From the NCBI GenBank assembly GCA_020692565.1, contig JAIMKJ010000034.1, positions 160-38,189 on the forward strand: 38,030 nucleotides of DNA. Reading direction: 5' to 3'. The notes beneath the pieces are model-generated. The model was not told the DNA's origin. It did no database searches and saw only the letters and a list, made by a program, of their open reading frames with translations. The position numbers and the translations under genes are program-made. Shown here one piece after another: positions 8,364 to 16,833 of the stretch (positions are counted from its first letter, which is position 1; every line of letters begins with the position of its first letter). The DNA is from Thermomonas sp. (lineage in GTDB: Bacteria > Pseudomonadota > Gammaproteobacteria > Xanthomonadales > Xanthomonadaceae).

Positions 8364-9839
8364 TCAGGCGGCGAGCGCGGGTGGAACGGTGGTCGGTGCG
8401 TAATCGTTGATGCCGTCTGCATCAGCGTCGTCTTCGTCGCGAATGCTCTGGTCGATCTCGGTGTCCAGCGCGCGCAGCGCGCCGAGGGCGTCGAGCACGC
8501 CTTGTCCGCAGCCGACCACGCCGGCTTCGGCGAACGGTCGCGCGCTCGCGATCAACAGCCGTCGCACATCGTCGCCGGTCAGCGGCCACGCCCGGCGCTG
8601 CGCGCGCGACGCCAACAGCGCACAGATCGCGGCGACGTGCGGCGCGGCGAAACTGGTGCCGCTGGCGTGCTGATAGCCGTCGAGGCCGCAGGTGAGGATG
8701 TCGCGGCCCGGCGCGCACAGCGCGACGTGATCGCCGCGGGTGCTGAACGAGGCCGGACGCAGGCTGCGATCGATCGCGCCGACCGCGATCACGCCCGCGT
8801 GCGCGGCCGGGAAATACTGTTCGGTCAGACCGGAATTGCCGCTGGCCGCGACCAGGATCACGCCGCGCGCCAGCGCATAGCGGACGATTTCCTCGTGCGG
8901 TCGCGGCGCATCGGCGTCGAGCATCGATTCGGGCGTGCCGAAGCTCATGTTGATGACCTTCGCGCCCAGATCGATCAGCCGCTTCATGCCGGCGTCGATG
9001 TTGTCCAGCGCGCCCACGCCGACGCGTTTGTCGCCGGGGCCGAGGGCCGCGCCGAGCACGCGCACCGGCGTGAGGCCGCAGATGCCGGCGGCGCCGGCCG
9101 GCATGCCCTTGCCGCGCGCGGCGATGATCCCGGCACAGCCGCTGCCGTGGCCGACTTCGTCCTGCGGACGTTCGCCGGCACGGCGGTAATCGCCGACCAG
9201 AGTCACGCCGCCAACGGTCTCGGGGTCCAGGTCCACGCTGTCGAAACCCGCGCGCAGCCGGTTTTCCAGTTCGACATGCGCCAGCGAGACGCCGGTGTCG
9301 GCCAGGCCGAGCACCACCGCCGGGTCGCCGCCTTCGTAGCGCAGGGCTTCGTCGATGCGCGTGCATGCCCGCACCCAGGCGTTGTCGACAGGCCGGGCGT
9401 TCGCGGCACCGGCTTTCTTGGGCTCGAGATCGTCGGCGAACGGCGCATGGCTGAGATGGTTCGCGGTGACGCGTTCGATCATCGGCAGCTCCGCCAGCGC
9501 CTGCAGCAACGCGTGCATGCCTTCGGGTTCGCGCACCTGGATGCGCAGCACGCGGGCGACGCCGCTGATCTGTTCGATGTCGTCGAAACGCTGGCTGCCG
9601 GCGACCGCGCGCGCGGTGCGCGGCGTACGCGCGCTGTGCAGGCGCACCGCACGCAGCGCGCCGCCGTGGTGGCGCAGCAGGCGATCGATCACGCCGCCGT
9701 CGATGCGGTCGGCCATCGCCGCACCGTAACGGCTGCACGCGCGCCAGCCCGGCACGTGTTCCGGCATCTCGCCCAGTTTCAGGGTGACCAGCAGGCGGCC
9801 GCGAACGGCGTTCGATGTCGAGTATCTCGCGGCGGTCAT
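8364..9839 (-). CDS. Subtilisin-like (S8) serine protease, no signal peptide
   Basis: This 491-aa protein carries a complete subtilase catalytic set: Asp181 (LADTGVSLAHVE), His231 (GHGSGCAGIIAA), the oxyanion Asn335 (AASGNSG) and Ser396 (SGTSFAAPHVA). Residues 1-170 form an N-terminal domain of the length of a propeptide or docking domain, but no Sec signal is seen, so the enzyme is made in the cytosol. The C-terminus (about 461-491) is acidic (DEDDADADG) and may bind calcium or be disordered. The ATG at 9839 overlaps the stop of the upstream gene as ATGA, so the two are translationally coupled. Subtilases in operons with non-exported partners often mature or cleave those partners. Which neighbour it cuts cannot be read from sequence. 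Confidence 0.93.
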   Translation of the reverse strand: MTAARYSTSNAVRGRLLVTLKLGEMPEHVPGWRACSRYGAAMADRIDGGVIDRLLRHHGGALRAVRLHSARTPRTARAVAGSQRFDDIEQISGVARVLRIQVREPEGMHALLQALAELPMIERVTANHLSHAPFADDLEPKKAGAANARPVDNAWVRACTRIDEALRYEGGDPAVVLGLADTGVSLAHVELENRLRAGFDSVDLDPETVGGVTLVGDYRRAGERPQDEVGHGSGCAGIIAARGKGMPAGAAGICGLTPVRVLGAALGPGDKRVGVGALDNIDAGMKRLIDLGAKVINMSFGTPESMLDADAPRPHEEIVRYALARGVILVAASGNSGLTEQYFPAAHAGVIAVGAIDRSLRPASFSTRGDHVALCAPGRDILTCGLDGYQHASGTSFAAPHVAAICALLASRAQRRAWPLTGDDVRRLLIASARPFAEAGVVGCGQGVLDALGALRALDTEIDQSIRDEDDADADGINDYAPTTVPPALAA

Positions 9840-10627
9840 GGCCTGCTCCACTGGCCGAGCTGGCCTTCGCTGAGCTGCACGTGGGCGATGTTGCCGTCGC
9901 CGAAATCCACTTCCGCATCGCAGCCGAGCTGCGAGGCCAGCGGCGCCAGCACGATCCGGCCATCTTCGGCGCCGACCACGTCCACGCTCTGCCCCGCGGC
10001 GCGCACCCGCGGCAGGCGGCCCGCGCGCAGGCCGGGCGCGGTGAGATGCAGGCGCGCGCCGGATTCGGCGGCATTGGCGCCGGCGCCGTTCTCCGCATGC
10101 GTCACCCGCGTCACCCGCGGCGCGGCGGCGCGCATCAGCGCCTGCTGCAGACGGTTCACCGGCATCCGCGACAGCCGCGCGATCACGTCGGTGCCGGCTT
10201 TCTCCTTCAATTCGTTGAGCTGCTGCACGGTGCGCACGCCGATGCGCTCCAGCTGGCGCTGCTCGCTGTCCGAGATCTGGTCGCCCAGCGCTTCGCGCAG
10301 CGAGAACTTCGGATCTTCGGTGCTGTAGTCGACCGCGTTTTCTTCGATCATCGGTTTGGTGATCGTGGTCAGCTGCAGCTTGATGCTGCTGGCTTCGGTT
10401 TCGCCGGGACCGGCCGGACGCAGGTAGATGTCGTCGTCGAGGATCTGCACGAACGCGCGCAGATCCAGCGAGATTTCCTTCACCGCGAAGGTCAGCGGCA
10501 GTTTGCCGAGCCGGGCCTTGATCGCCATGCCGGCCTGGGCCTTGTCCAGTTGTTCGGTCAAGGCCTGGATGAACAGGTCGAACGGGACGCCCGCGTCCTG
10601 CAACAGCGGCGGCAACTGCGCGCTCAT
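9836..10627 (-). CDS. Unknown protein with HhH-like and small beta-domain regions (263 aa)
   Basis: There is no named family that I can assign. Residues 1-95 form an alpha/beta region (FIQALTEQLDKAQ, then LPLTFAVKEISLDLRAFVQI) ending in IKLQLTTITKPMIEE. Residues 115-165 (LGDQISDSEQRQLERIGVRT, then LNELKEKAG, RLSRMPVNRLQQAL) look like helix-hairpin-helix units, usually used for DNA or protein contacts. Residues 170-253 look like a small beta sandwich (LHLTAPGLRAG, VDVVGAEDGRIVLAP, DFGDGNIAHVQL). The ATG at 10627 overlaps the preceding stop as ATGA and has GGAGGCG upstream, so I reject a longer start at 10693. Its own stop overlaps the start of the subtilase gene. The tight coupling suggests it works with the protease, as inhibitor, chaperone or adaptor (inference). 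Confidence 0.75.
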   Translation of the reverse strand: MSAQLPPLLQDAGVPFDLFIQALTEQLDKAQAGMAIKARLGKLPLTFAVKEISLDLRAFVQILDDDIYLRPAGPGETEASSIKLQLTTITKPMIEENAVDYSTEDPKFSLREALGDQISDSEQRQLERIGVRTVQQLNELKEKAGTDVIARLSRMPVNRLQQALMRAAAPRVTRVTHAENGAGANAAESGARLHLTAPGLRAGRLPRVRAAGQSVDVVGAEDGRIVLAPLASQLGCDAEVDFGDGNIAHVQLSEGQLGQWSRP

Positions 10628-10875
10628 GCGTTCGCCTCCGCATCGCCGCCGCCGGTCCAGGCCAGCGTCAGTCGCGACGGCGTCGCGATCCACGCGTTGA
10701 CTTCGCTGCTGCGGGTGAAATCGGCGAGCAACACGCAGCCGCCGTCGCGGAATACCGGCTGCACGTCGATCGGCAGGGTCATCTCGACCTGCGACAGGCG
10801 CATGCCGTCGCGCGCTTCGATCGCCAGCAGGCCATCGTGCAGCTCATCCAGCAGGTGCGAGAGTTCGCGCAGCAT
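10624..10875 (-). CDS. Small unknown protein (83 aa)
   Basis: The product starts MLRELSHLLDELHDGL, a leucine-rich helix, followed by beta-type segments (VEMTLPIDVQPVF, CVLLADF, RLTLAW) and an acidic/Ala tail. I do not recognise it. It is believable as a gene because both ends are coupled: its ATG at 10875 overlaps the stop of the three-block gene as TGATG (a GTG at 10878 is also possible), and its stop overlaps the ATG of the next gene as ATGA. It has no signal peptide or membrane segment. A small adaptor for the next two products is possible but unproven. Confidence 0.65.
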   Translation of the reverse strand: MLRELSHLLDELHDGLLAIEARDGMRLSQVEMTLPIDVQPVFRDGGCVLLADFTRSSEVNAWIATPSRLTLAWTGGGDAEANA

Positions 10876-11840
10876 CACGGCGTGCCTTCAGCGGGTGCGG
10901 ATGCGGGCGCAGCCACCGGTGCGGGTGCGGGTGCGGGCGACGCGGCGGCGCGGCCGGTCATCGAGTGCTGCTGCACCAGCGCCAGCTTGGCCGCGTCGGC
11001 CATGCGGTCGAGCGGCAGGGTTTCGCTGACGAAATTGAGTTTGACCTCGCCGAACAGATCGGCGCGCACGGTCGATTCGTTCTGTGCGTTGACCGCCAGC
11101 GTCGAGACCATCGTGGTGCTGCCGCCCTGGCTGATCGCGCCGCGCTCGCCCCAGTTGTTGGCGCCCTGCGGGTCGCTGCTGGTGGCGTACTGCACCGCGG
11201 CGGCGTCGCGTGCGGCGGCGCGGAACATCACCTTGGCGCTGATGCTGCCGTCGCGCACGGCGACCCGGTTGAGGCCCAGCAGCACCATCGTCGCCAGCAG
11301 TTGCTGGCGTTCGGCGCCGACCTTGTTGCGCACCTGCGGCAGGATCTGCTGTTCCAGCAATTCGGTGGTCAACTCCTGGCCGTCCACGCCGTAATCGGCC
11401 AGCCAGATCGGGCTGAGTTCTTCGGCGCGCGGCGCGAGCTGCGGTTCGCTCTCGCCGGCTTCCGGCAGCTTGAGCACGACATCGCCGGGATAGCGCGACA
11501 CCAGCCAGTCGCGCGCCTGGTTGAAGGTGACGTTTTCTTCGGTGAACTGGTCGACCGTCTTGGCCACCGCCGACACCAGGCCGGAATAGCTTTCCATCTG
11601 CCGGATCGAGGCATCGACGATCGCATCGAAGGTGCCGTGCACGAGCTGCGAGACGAAACCCGGGAAGTCGATTTCGTTGACCATCGCGCCGGCGCGGCGG
11701 GCGATGGTCTCGGTGGCCGGCGGCTTGCTGGATGCGGCCGGCGCCTGCGCAACGGGCTGTCCGTCCGCCTGCGCACGCGCGATCGCCGTTCCGTTCCGGG
11801 ACGGAAAGATCCTGCCGCTGTTGCGCGTGGTGTCGGACAC
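10875..11840 (-). CDS. Three-block family protein, short form (321 aa)
   Basis: This member lacks the N-terminal helical block of its paralogues. Instead, residues 1-50 are low-complexity. Block 1 (54-99) reads IDFPGFVSQLVHGTFDAIVD and RQMESY. Block 2 (177-211) reads RQQLLATMVLLGLNRVAVRD. Block 3 (258-290) reads GEVKLNFVSETLPLDRMADA. The tail from residue 298 is Ala/Pro-rich. The start is GTG at 11840, with GAGGAG 6 bases upstream, which overlaps the stop of the protease/amidase gene; the gap is 10 bases. It is the member nearest to the lytic protein and the most distant from the three downstream copies, so it may play a different part in the same assembly. No enzyme motif is visible. Confidence 0.8.
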   Translation of the reverse strand: MSDTTRNSGRIFPSRNGTAIARAQADGQPVAQAPAASSKPPATETIARRAGAMVNEIDFPGFVSQLVHGTFDAIVDASIRQMESYSGLVSAVAKTVDQFTEENVTFNQARDWLVSRYPGDVVLKLPEAGESEPQLAPRAEELSPIWLADYGVDGQELTTELLEQQILPQVRNKVGAERQQLLATMVLLGLNRVAVRDGSISAKVMFRAAARDAAAVQYATSSDPQGANNWGERGAISQGGSTTMVSTLAVNAQNESTVRADLFGEVKLNFVSETLPLDRMADAAKLALVQQHSMTGRAAASPAPAPAPVAAPASAPAEGTP

Positions 11841-11850
11841 GGTGCGCTCC

Positions 11851-14800
11851 TCAGGCCGCGGGGCTCAACACATCGGGTTTTTCGACGTCGACGGCGCGCC
11901 AGCCGTTCTCGCGTTCGTAACGGCCGTCGCCGCGCAGCGTCAGTTCGATGGTCGCGTCGGGATTGCCTTCCGACAGGCCGCGGAAGCGATAGTCGATGCG
12001 GACCCGCAGTCGCGCCACGCCATCGGCGTCGGCGCAATCCTCGATCTTCGCGATCACTTCCACGCCGTACGCCAGGTTCGCAGGCATGCCGGTGCCGATG
12101 CGGACATCGCCGAGGCTGCCGTTCGCGGCGCGGAATTCGACCTTCAACGGCAGCGGCGTGGGCGCGCTGTCGATCGCCGGCCAGTCGTTGATATCGATGC
12201 GGACATCGGTGGGCGCGGCCGAACTCACGGTGGGCGACAGCGTCGACGGCGACTTCAGACCTTCGAGCTGATCCAGCGCCCAGCGGCTGCCGCCGGCTTC
12301 GCCGATCACCCGGCTCATGCGCACGCCGAGCACGCGGCTGGGTTCGATCGGTTCGCGGCGTTCGCCCGTTGCATCGAGATTCAACGCGCGCACCGGCGGC
12401 GGCGGCGGCGCCAGACGCATGCCGCCGTTGCCGCGCGTCGACAACGGCGGCCCGCCCGCGGCCGCCGCCGGCAGATGCAGGATCCGCCAGTTGCCGTAGT
12501 CGGGTTCGGCCATGTTGCCGAAGTCGGCGGCGAAGTCGGCGAACGGCAGCCAGTCTTCGTAGCCGTGGTTCGCGGGATGGAAGTCGATCGGGTCGCTGTC
12601 GAACGCGATCCGCGTATCCCAGGGATTGAGGATCTTGACCTGGGTGGCGCTGGCGTCGTCGAGGTTGCCCTTGATGCCGGCCACCACCACCGCATGCGGC
12701 GCACCGACGATCACCACCCACAGCGGACCGTAGGTGTTCAGCCATTCGGCCCACTGTTTCGGCGCGTGGTAGAGGCTGGCGTTGGACGGCTGATCGATGA
12801 CGACGAAGCCGTAGCGATCGCGCACCGCCTTGAGCAGGTCCCAGCCGTAGGAACTGGCGAGGCTGCCGCCGACGTCGTTGACGATGGATTCGGGCGTGCG
12901 CGACTGCTGCCGGCGGTGCGCCAGCAGCATCGCCATCGACGCCGCCCAGCAGGCGTCCTTGTTGGGCTGCGGGATGAGATGCACCGGATGATCGGACGGG
13001 CCGTCGTTGCCCGGCGCACGGCTGGTCGTGCCGTCCGGCGCGCCCAGCGACAGGCTGGTGGTGCGGCCTTCGATCCAGTCGATCTTGTTCTGCATCAGCC
13101 GGCAGCCACGATTGAGGTCGTCGGTATCCGCGCCGGTATGCACGCCGACCACGTACGAATGCGGCTGGCCGCTGTGGTTGCTGATGTAGTAGACCGGCGA
13201 GCCGCTGGCGCGCTTGAGGGTGAGGATCGGATAGCTGAAGGTGCTGTCGTCGTCGGCCAGCGCGGCGATGTAGCCGGCGTGCAGGTGCTGCTTGAAGCCG
13301 TCGATCGCCGCGGTGAGTTCCGGCACCTTGGTCGAACGCGAGGAATAACCGCAGACCACCACGCCTTCCGGCCGCGACTGGTTGAGCTCTTCCAGGGTGT
13401 CGAACCACTGCCCGTTGGGCGCATCGATCGGCACGTTGTCGATCACCGCAAGATCGGTCGCCTTGTTGCTGCCGGCATAGCTGGCGGGAATGCGCCACGA
13501 GGACGCTGCCACCGTGGTGCGGCCGAAGGGTTCGGTGGACGCGCCGCCGTTGCCGTTCTTGCCCGGAATGATGGTGACGCTGGCCATGCCGTGCAGGTTG
13601 TGGGCGCAGGTGAGGATGCGGTTGCGGCCGATGTAGAAGCCGGTGCCGCGCCCGCCGCCGCCGCTGCCGTCGTCCATCTCCAGGAGGCAGATGGCCGAGT
13701 GCGGGAAGATCGTGGTGTTGGGCACGCCGGCGAACCATTCCTCGCGCGCCAGGCTGAAGGCATCCGCCTGGCAGGTCAGCGCGCTCATCGGATCGGCGGG
13801 GTCGTAGAACGGGGTGATGATTTCCTGCGCCATCGAATAGCCGCGACGCGCGCCCAGGCTCTGCGCGACCGCGCCGCCCGCCAGCGCCGCGGCTTCGGCG
13901 GCGAGATAAGTCATGTAGGTGTCCCAGTCCCAGACCGAATTGGGGCAACTGGTGTGCGTGGTTCTCGTGTCGACTTCGGAATGACCGAGGACATGGGTGC
14001 GGTCGGCGGGAATGCCCAGCTGCGCGCACAGCCACGCCACCAGCTTCGCCGAGCTGCGGTACTGCGCGTCGGTGGGCGCGTGGTCGCGGGTGGCGGTGGC
14101 GTTGTGTTCGATGCCGATGCTGCGGCTGTTGGCGCCGTTGGCGTGATGCGCGGTGTCGCCGTGCGCGACCATCTGCACCACTTCGCCGCCGCGGCCGACG
14201 ACGTAATGCGCGCTGACGCGAACGCGCCTGCCACCCATCATCTGCCTCGGATTCTGGAACCAGTTCTTCACCGTCTTGTCGTAATCGTTCCGGCTGGCGG
14301 TGATGTGGATGACCACGCGGTCGACCGCGACGCCGGCCTTGCGTCCCCGGGTGTAGTTGTTCGGATGCGCGGGCGCGAACGACAGCGCCTGCGGATATTC
14401 CGGCGCCGGGTCGCCCAGCGCGCGGGCGTACCGGGACTGCGCCTGCGACAGCGGTTCGTCGTCGGGAATGTCGCCGTCGATGCCCATCGCATCCGGATCG
14501 GTCAGCCCCTCATGGCCGGTGTCGTCCTGCAGCGCGCGGCTGCGGGTCGCGTAGCCGTTGCGGCCATGACCATTCAGGTGGCCGTTCGCATGGCCGTTGG
14601 CGCGGCCGAGCGACTGCGCGGTCGGCGTATTGGTCGGCGTGATGGCGGCCGGCACGTAGCACGTGCGCGTGGCGATCATGTCCATGTAGTACACCCAGTC
14701 CCACACCGCGTTCGGGCAGGCCTGGTGGGTGGTCCTGCCGTCGGCCTCGGCGTGACCGAGGATGTGCGCGCGATCGGCGGGAATGCCGTACTGGTCGCAC

Positions 14801-16824
14801 AGCCACGTCACCAGCGCCGCCGACGCGCACATCTGCGCCGCGGTCGGGGTCAGACCCCGGGTGTTGGCGACGTGCTCGATGCCGATGCTGGTGCCGTTGG
14901 CGGAACCTGCGTGCCAGGCGACGTCGTTGTGCGCGACCATCTGCACGATCTCGCCGTCCTGGCCGATCACGTAATGCGAGCTGACCTTGGCGGCCGGATT
15001 CTTGAACCAACTGATGGTGCCGTTGATGTTGGCGCCGCCGTCGGTGATGTGGATGACGATCCTGTCGATGGTGCGGGTACCGCCGACCACGCGGAAGTTG
15101 CCGCTGTTCGCCGGCTCGAACCGGCTTGCCTGCGGGTACTCGGGCGTCGTCAGCGTGAGGCTGCGGCTGCCGTACCCGCCCTGCGCGGTGCTGACTCCGT
15201 TTCCACCGGCGACGCTTTCGTCAGGGATCGGTCCGCCGATGTCGTAGGCGCTGTCCTCGTCCACCACCGACAGGCTGCGCACGCCGCGCACGCTCTGCGC
15301 GAAGGTCAGGGTCTGGCCCCAACCGGCGGCGATATTGCGGATCCAGACCAGCTTCTCTTCGGTGATCCGGCAGCCGCGGTTGGCATGCTCGTCGAACGCC
15401 GCGACGTGCACGCCGACCAGATGCGCCTGCGGGCCGAGCGCGCCGTCCTCGATCCAGTACACCGGCGATCCGCTGGTGCCGGCGAGAGTCTGCAGGTTGT
15501 AGGTGAAGGTGTGGTCGGTAGGCAGCTCGCGGATGTAGCCGCCCATCATGTGCTGCTTGTTCGGATCGATGGTGTCGTTGACGTACTGCTCGATCGGCGT
15601 GTTCGCCTCCCACCAGGCGGCATAGCCGCTGACCACCACGCCTTCGGGCCGCGACTGGTTCAGTTCCTCGACCAGATCGAAATAACGGCCGCTCGGCGCG
15701 GCGTTGGCTGCAGGCACACAGATCAGCGCCATGTCGCGGTCGAAGTCGCCGTTGCCGCTGTAGCCGGTGAACTTGCGGAAGTTCGCCGACGAGACCTTGA
15801 ACCGGCCGAAGGGCTCGGCGCCGCCGCCGGTGCCGCCGCCGTTCTTGCCCGGCACCACGATCAGTTCGCTCAGGCCATCGACGACGTGCGCGGCGGTCAT
15901 GATGAGACGCGGGCCGATGAAGAAGCCGGTGCCGTTCAGCCCGCCCTCGGCGGTGCCGTCGGGCACGCGGATCTGGCAGATCGCCGAATGCGGCATCACC
16001 GTGGTGTCGCCAACGCCGAGATACCACATCGCGCTGTCGACGAAGAAACCGAGCTGGGCGCGCAGCGCGTCCCACAGATTGCTCGGCTGGTAATCGGAGG
16101 AAATCAGCAGCGAGCGCGAGGTCGCCACCGGACGACGCCCGCCGCCGTTGCGCAGCGCCAGGCCCTGCGCGGTCGCGCCGGGTGCAGCCGCGGGCGCGGC
16201 GGAGGTGTCTGCCGGTGCGGACGGGGCGACCGGCGGTTTCTGCCACAGATCTTCGGAGAATCCGTCGCTGTAACCCGGGTTGCCGTTCGCGCCGTTCGCC
16301 GCTTTCGCATCGTGGCCAGCGCGCGTGGCGCGGTCCTCGTCGCGCGACGGCGGCGGCGTCGCGGTGGTGTTGTCGCCGCCCCAGCCGAGTTCGCCGGCAT
16401 TGCCGTTGCTACCGTACGTCGGCGCGCCGCGACTGCGGACCGTGCGCCGCAGCCCGCGTTCCGACAGCCCGGACAGGCTGACGTACATCGTGCCGCGATC
16501 GGGCATGCGCAGCGAGATCGGCGTGCTGCGGTCGCTTTCGCGATACGTCGCCAGTCCGAAATACAGCCGCTGCTGGCCGACGAACCGCGCCACGATCTCC
16601 GGCGGCACCAGATACACCGCTTCGCCGCGCTGCGACGGCAGTGCGCGCAGCAGCCGGCTGGTGAAGAAATTGCCCGGGGTGCGCCTGGCGCGACTCTCGG
16701 GCTTGAGCAATTCCGGGTCGGTGGCGAGACCGATCTCGAACAGCGGCAGTTCGGAGCGTACGGTGAACCCCAGCACGCTGAAACGGTCATCGATCGATTC
16801 GCGGTTGGCACGGATAACGGCCAT
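11851..16824 (-). CDS. Giant multi-protease/peptidoglycan amidase (2x trypsin-like, 2x Amidase_2, papain-like C70)
   Basis: This is a single 1657-aa chain. Residues 1-130 form an N-terminal domain of unknown type, followed by a low-complexity linker to about 240. Trypsin-like domain 1 (about 265-500) has His313 (TAAHVV), Asp364 (DRDMALI) and Ser453 (GTSGSPV). Amidase_2 domain 1 (565-715) has zinc ligands His592, His691 and Cys703. A linker with NGH repeats follows (743-757). Amidase_2 domain 2 (805-970) has His840, His948 and Cys960. Trypsin-like domain 2 (1030-1252) has His1075, Asp1124 and Ser1209. A papain-like C70/AvrRpt2-type domain (1280-1455) has Cys1292 (DACWAASMAML), His1377 (GAPHAVVVAG) and Asn1400 (ILNPWD). 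A C-terminal beta domain (1535-1640) closes the chain. All catalytic residues are present. Amidases of this kind cut the muramic acid-L-alanine bond. There is no signal peptide. AGGAGT precedes the ATG and overlaps the upstream stop. Confidence 0.93.
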   Translation of the reverse strand: MAVIRANRESIDDRFSVLGFTVRSELPLFEIGLATDPELLKPESRARRTPGNFFTSRLLRALPSQRGEAVYLVPPEIVARFVGQQRLYFGLATYRESDRSTPISLRMPDRGTMYVSLSGLSERGLRRTVRSRGAPTYGSNGNAGELGWGGDNTTATPPPSRDEDRATRAGHDAKAANGANGNPGYSDGFSEDLWQKPPVAPSAPADTSAAPAAAPGATAQGLALRNGGGRRPVATSRSLLISSDYQPSNLWDALRAQLGFFVDSAMWYLGVGDTTVMPHSAICQIRVPDGTAEGGLNGTGFFIGPRLIMTAAHVVDGLSELIVVPGKNGGGTGGGAEPFGRFKVSSANFRKFTGYSGNGDFDRDMALICVPAANAAPSGRYFDLVEELNQSRPEGVVVSGYAAWWEANTPIEQYVNDTIDPNKQHMMGGYIRELPTDHTFTYNLQTLAGTSGSPVYWIEDGALGPQAHLVGVHVAAFDEHANRGCRITEEKLVWIRNIAAGWGQTLTFAQSVRGVRSLSVVDEDSAYDIGGPIPDESVAGGNGVSTAQGGYGSRSLTLTTPEYPQASRFEPANSGNFRVVGGTRTIDRIVIHITDGGANINGTISWFKNPAAKVSSHYVIGQDGEIVQMVAHNDVAWHAGSANGTSIGIEHVANTRGLTPTAAQMCASAALVTWLCDQYGIPADRAHILGHAEADGRTTHQACPNAVWDWVYYMDMIATRTCYVPAAITPTNTPTAQSLGRANGHANGHLNGHGRNGYATRSRALQDDTGHEGLTDPDAMGIDGDIPDDEPLSQAQSRYARALGDPAPEYPQALSFAPAHPNNYTRGRKAGVAVDRVVIHITASRNDYDKTVKNWFQNPRQMMGGRRVRVSAHYVVGRGGEVVQMVAHGDTAHHANGANSRSIGIEHNATATRDHAPTDAQYRSSAKLVAWLCAQLGIPADRTHVLGHSEVDTRTTHTSCPNSVWDWDTYMTYLAAEAAALAGGAVAQSLGARRGYSMAQEIITPFYDPADPMSALTCQADAFSLAREEWFAGVPNTTIFPHSAICLLEMDDGSGGGGRGTGFYIGRNRILTCAHNLHGMASVTIIPGKNGNGGASTEPFGRTTVAASSWRIPASYAGSNKATDLAVIDNVPIDAPNGQWFDTLEELNQSRPEGVVVCGYSSRSTKVPELTAAIDGFKQHLHAGYIAALADDDSTFSYPILTLKRASGSPVYYISNHSGQPHSYVVGVHTGADTDDLNRGCRLMQNKIDWIEGRTTSLSLGAPDGTTSRAPGNDGPSDHPVHLIPQPNKDACWAASMAMLLAHRRQQSRTPESIVNDVGGSLASSYGWDLLKAVRDRYGFVVIDQPSNASLYHAPKQWAEWLNTYGPLWVVIVGAPHAVVVAGIKGNLDDASATQVKILNPWDTRIAFDSDPIDFHPANHGYEDWLPFADFAADFGNMAEPDYGNWRILHLPAAAAGGPPLSTRGNGGMRLAPPPPPVRALNLDATGERREPIEPSRVLGVRMSRVIGEAGGSRWALDQLEGLKSPSTLSPTVSSAAPTDVRIDINDWPAIDSAPTPLPLKVEFRAANGSLGDVRIGTGMPANLAYGVEVIAKIEDCADADGVARLRVRIDYRFRGLSEGNPDATIELTLRGDGRYERENGWRAVDVEKPDVLSPAA

Positions 16825-16833
16825 GACGGACTC

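Noticed and set aside
10628..10693. Longer start for the 263-aa protein
   Set aside because: The ATG at 10627 has a good ribosome site and overlaps the previous stop; the extra 22 residues would overlap the 83-aa gene without any conserved feature.
2484..16824. Bacterial gasdermin-type defence (protease next to pore-former)
   Set aside because: The three-block proteins are much longer than bacterial gasdermins (about 250-270 aa), occur in four copies and show no recognisable gasdermin pattern. The number of proteases is also atypical.
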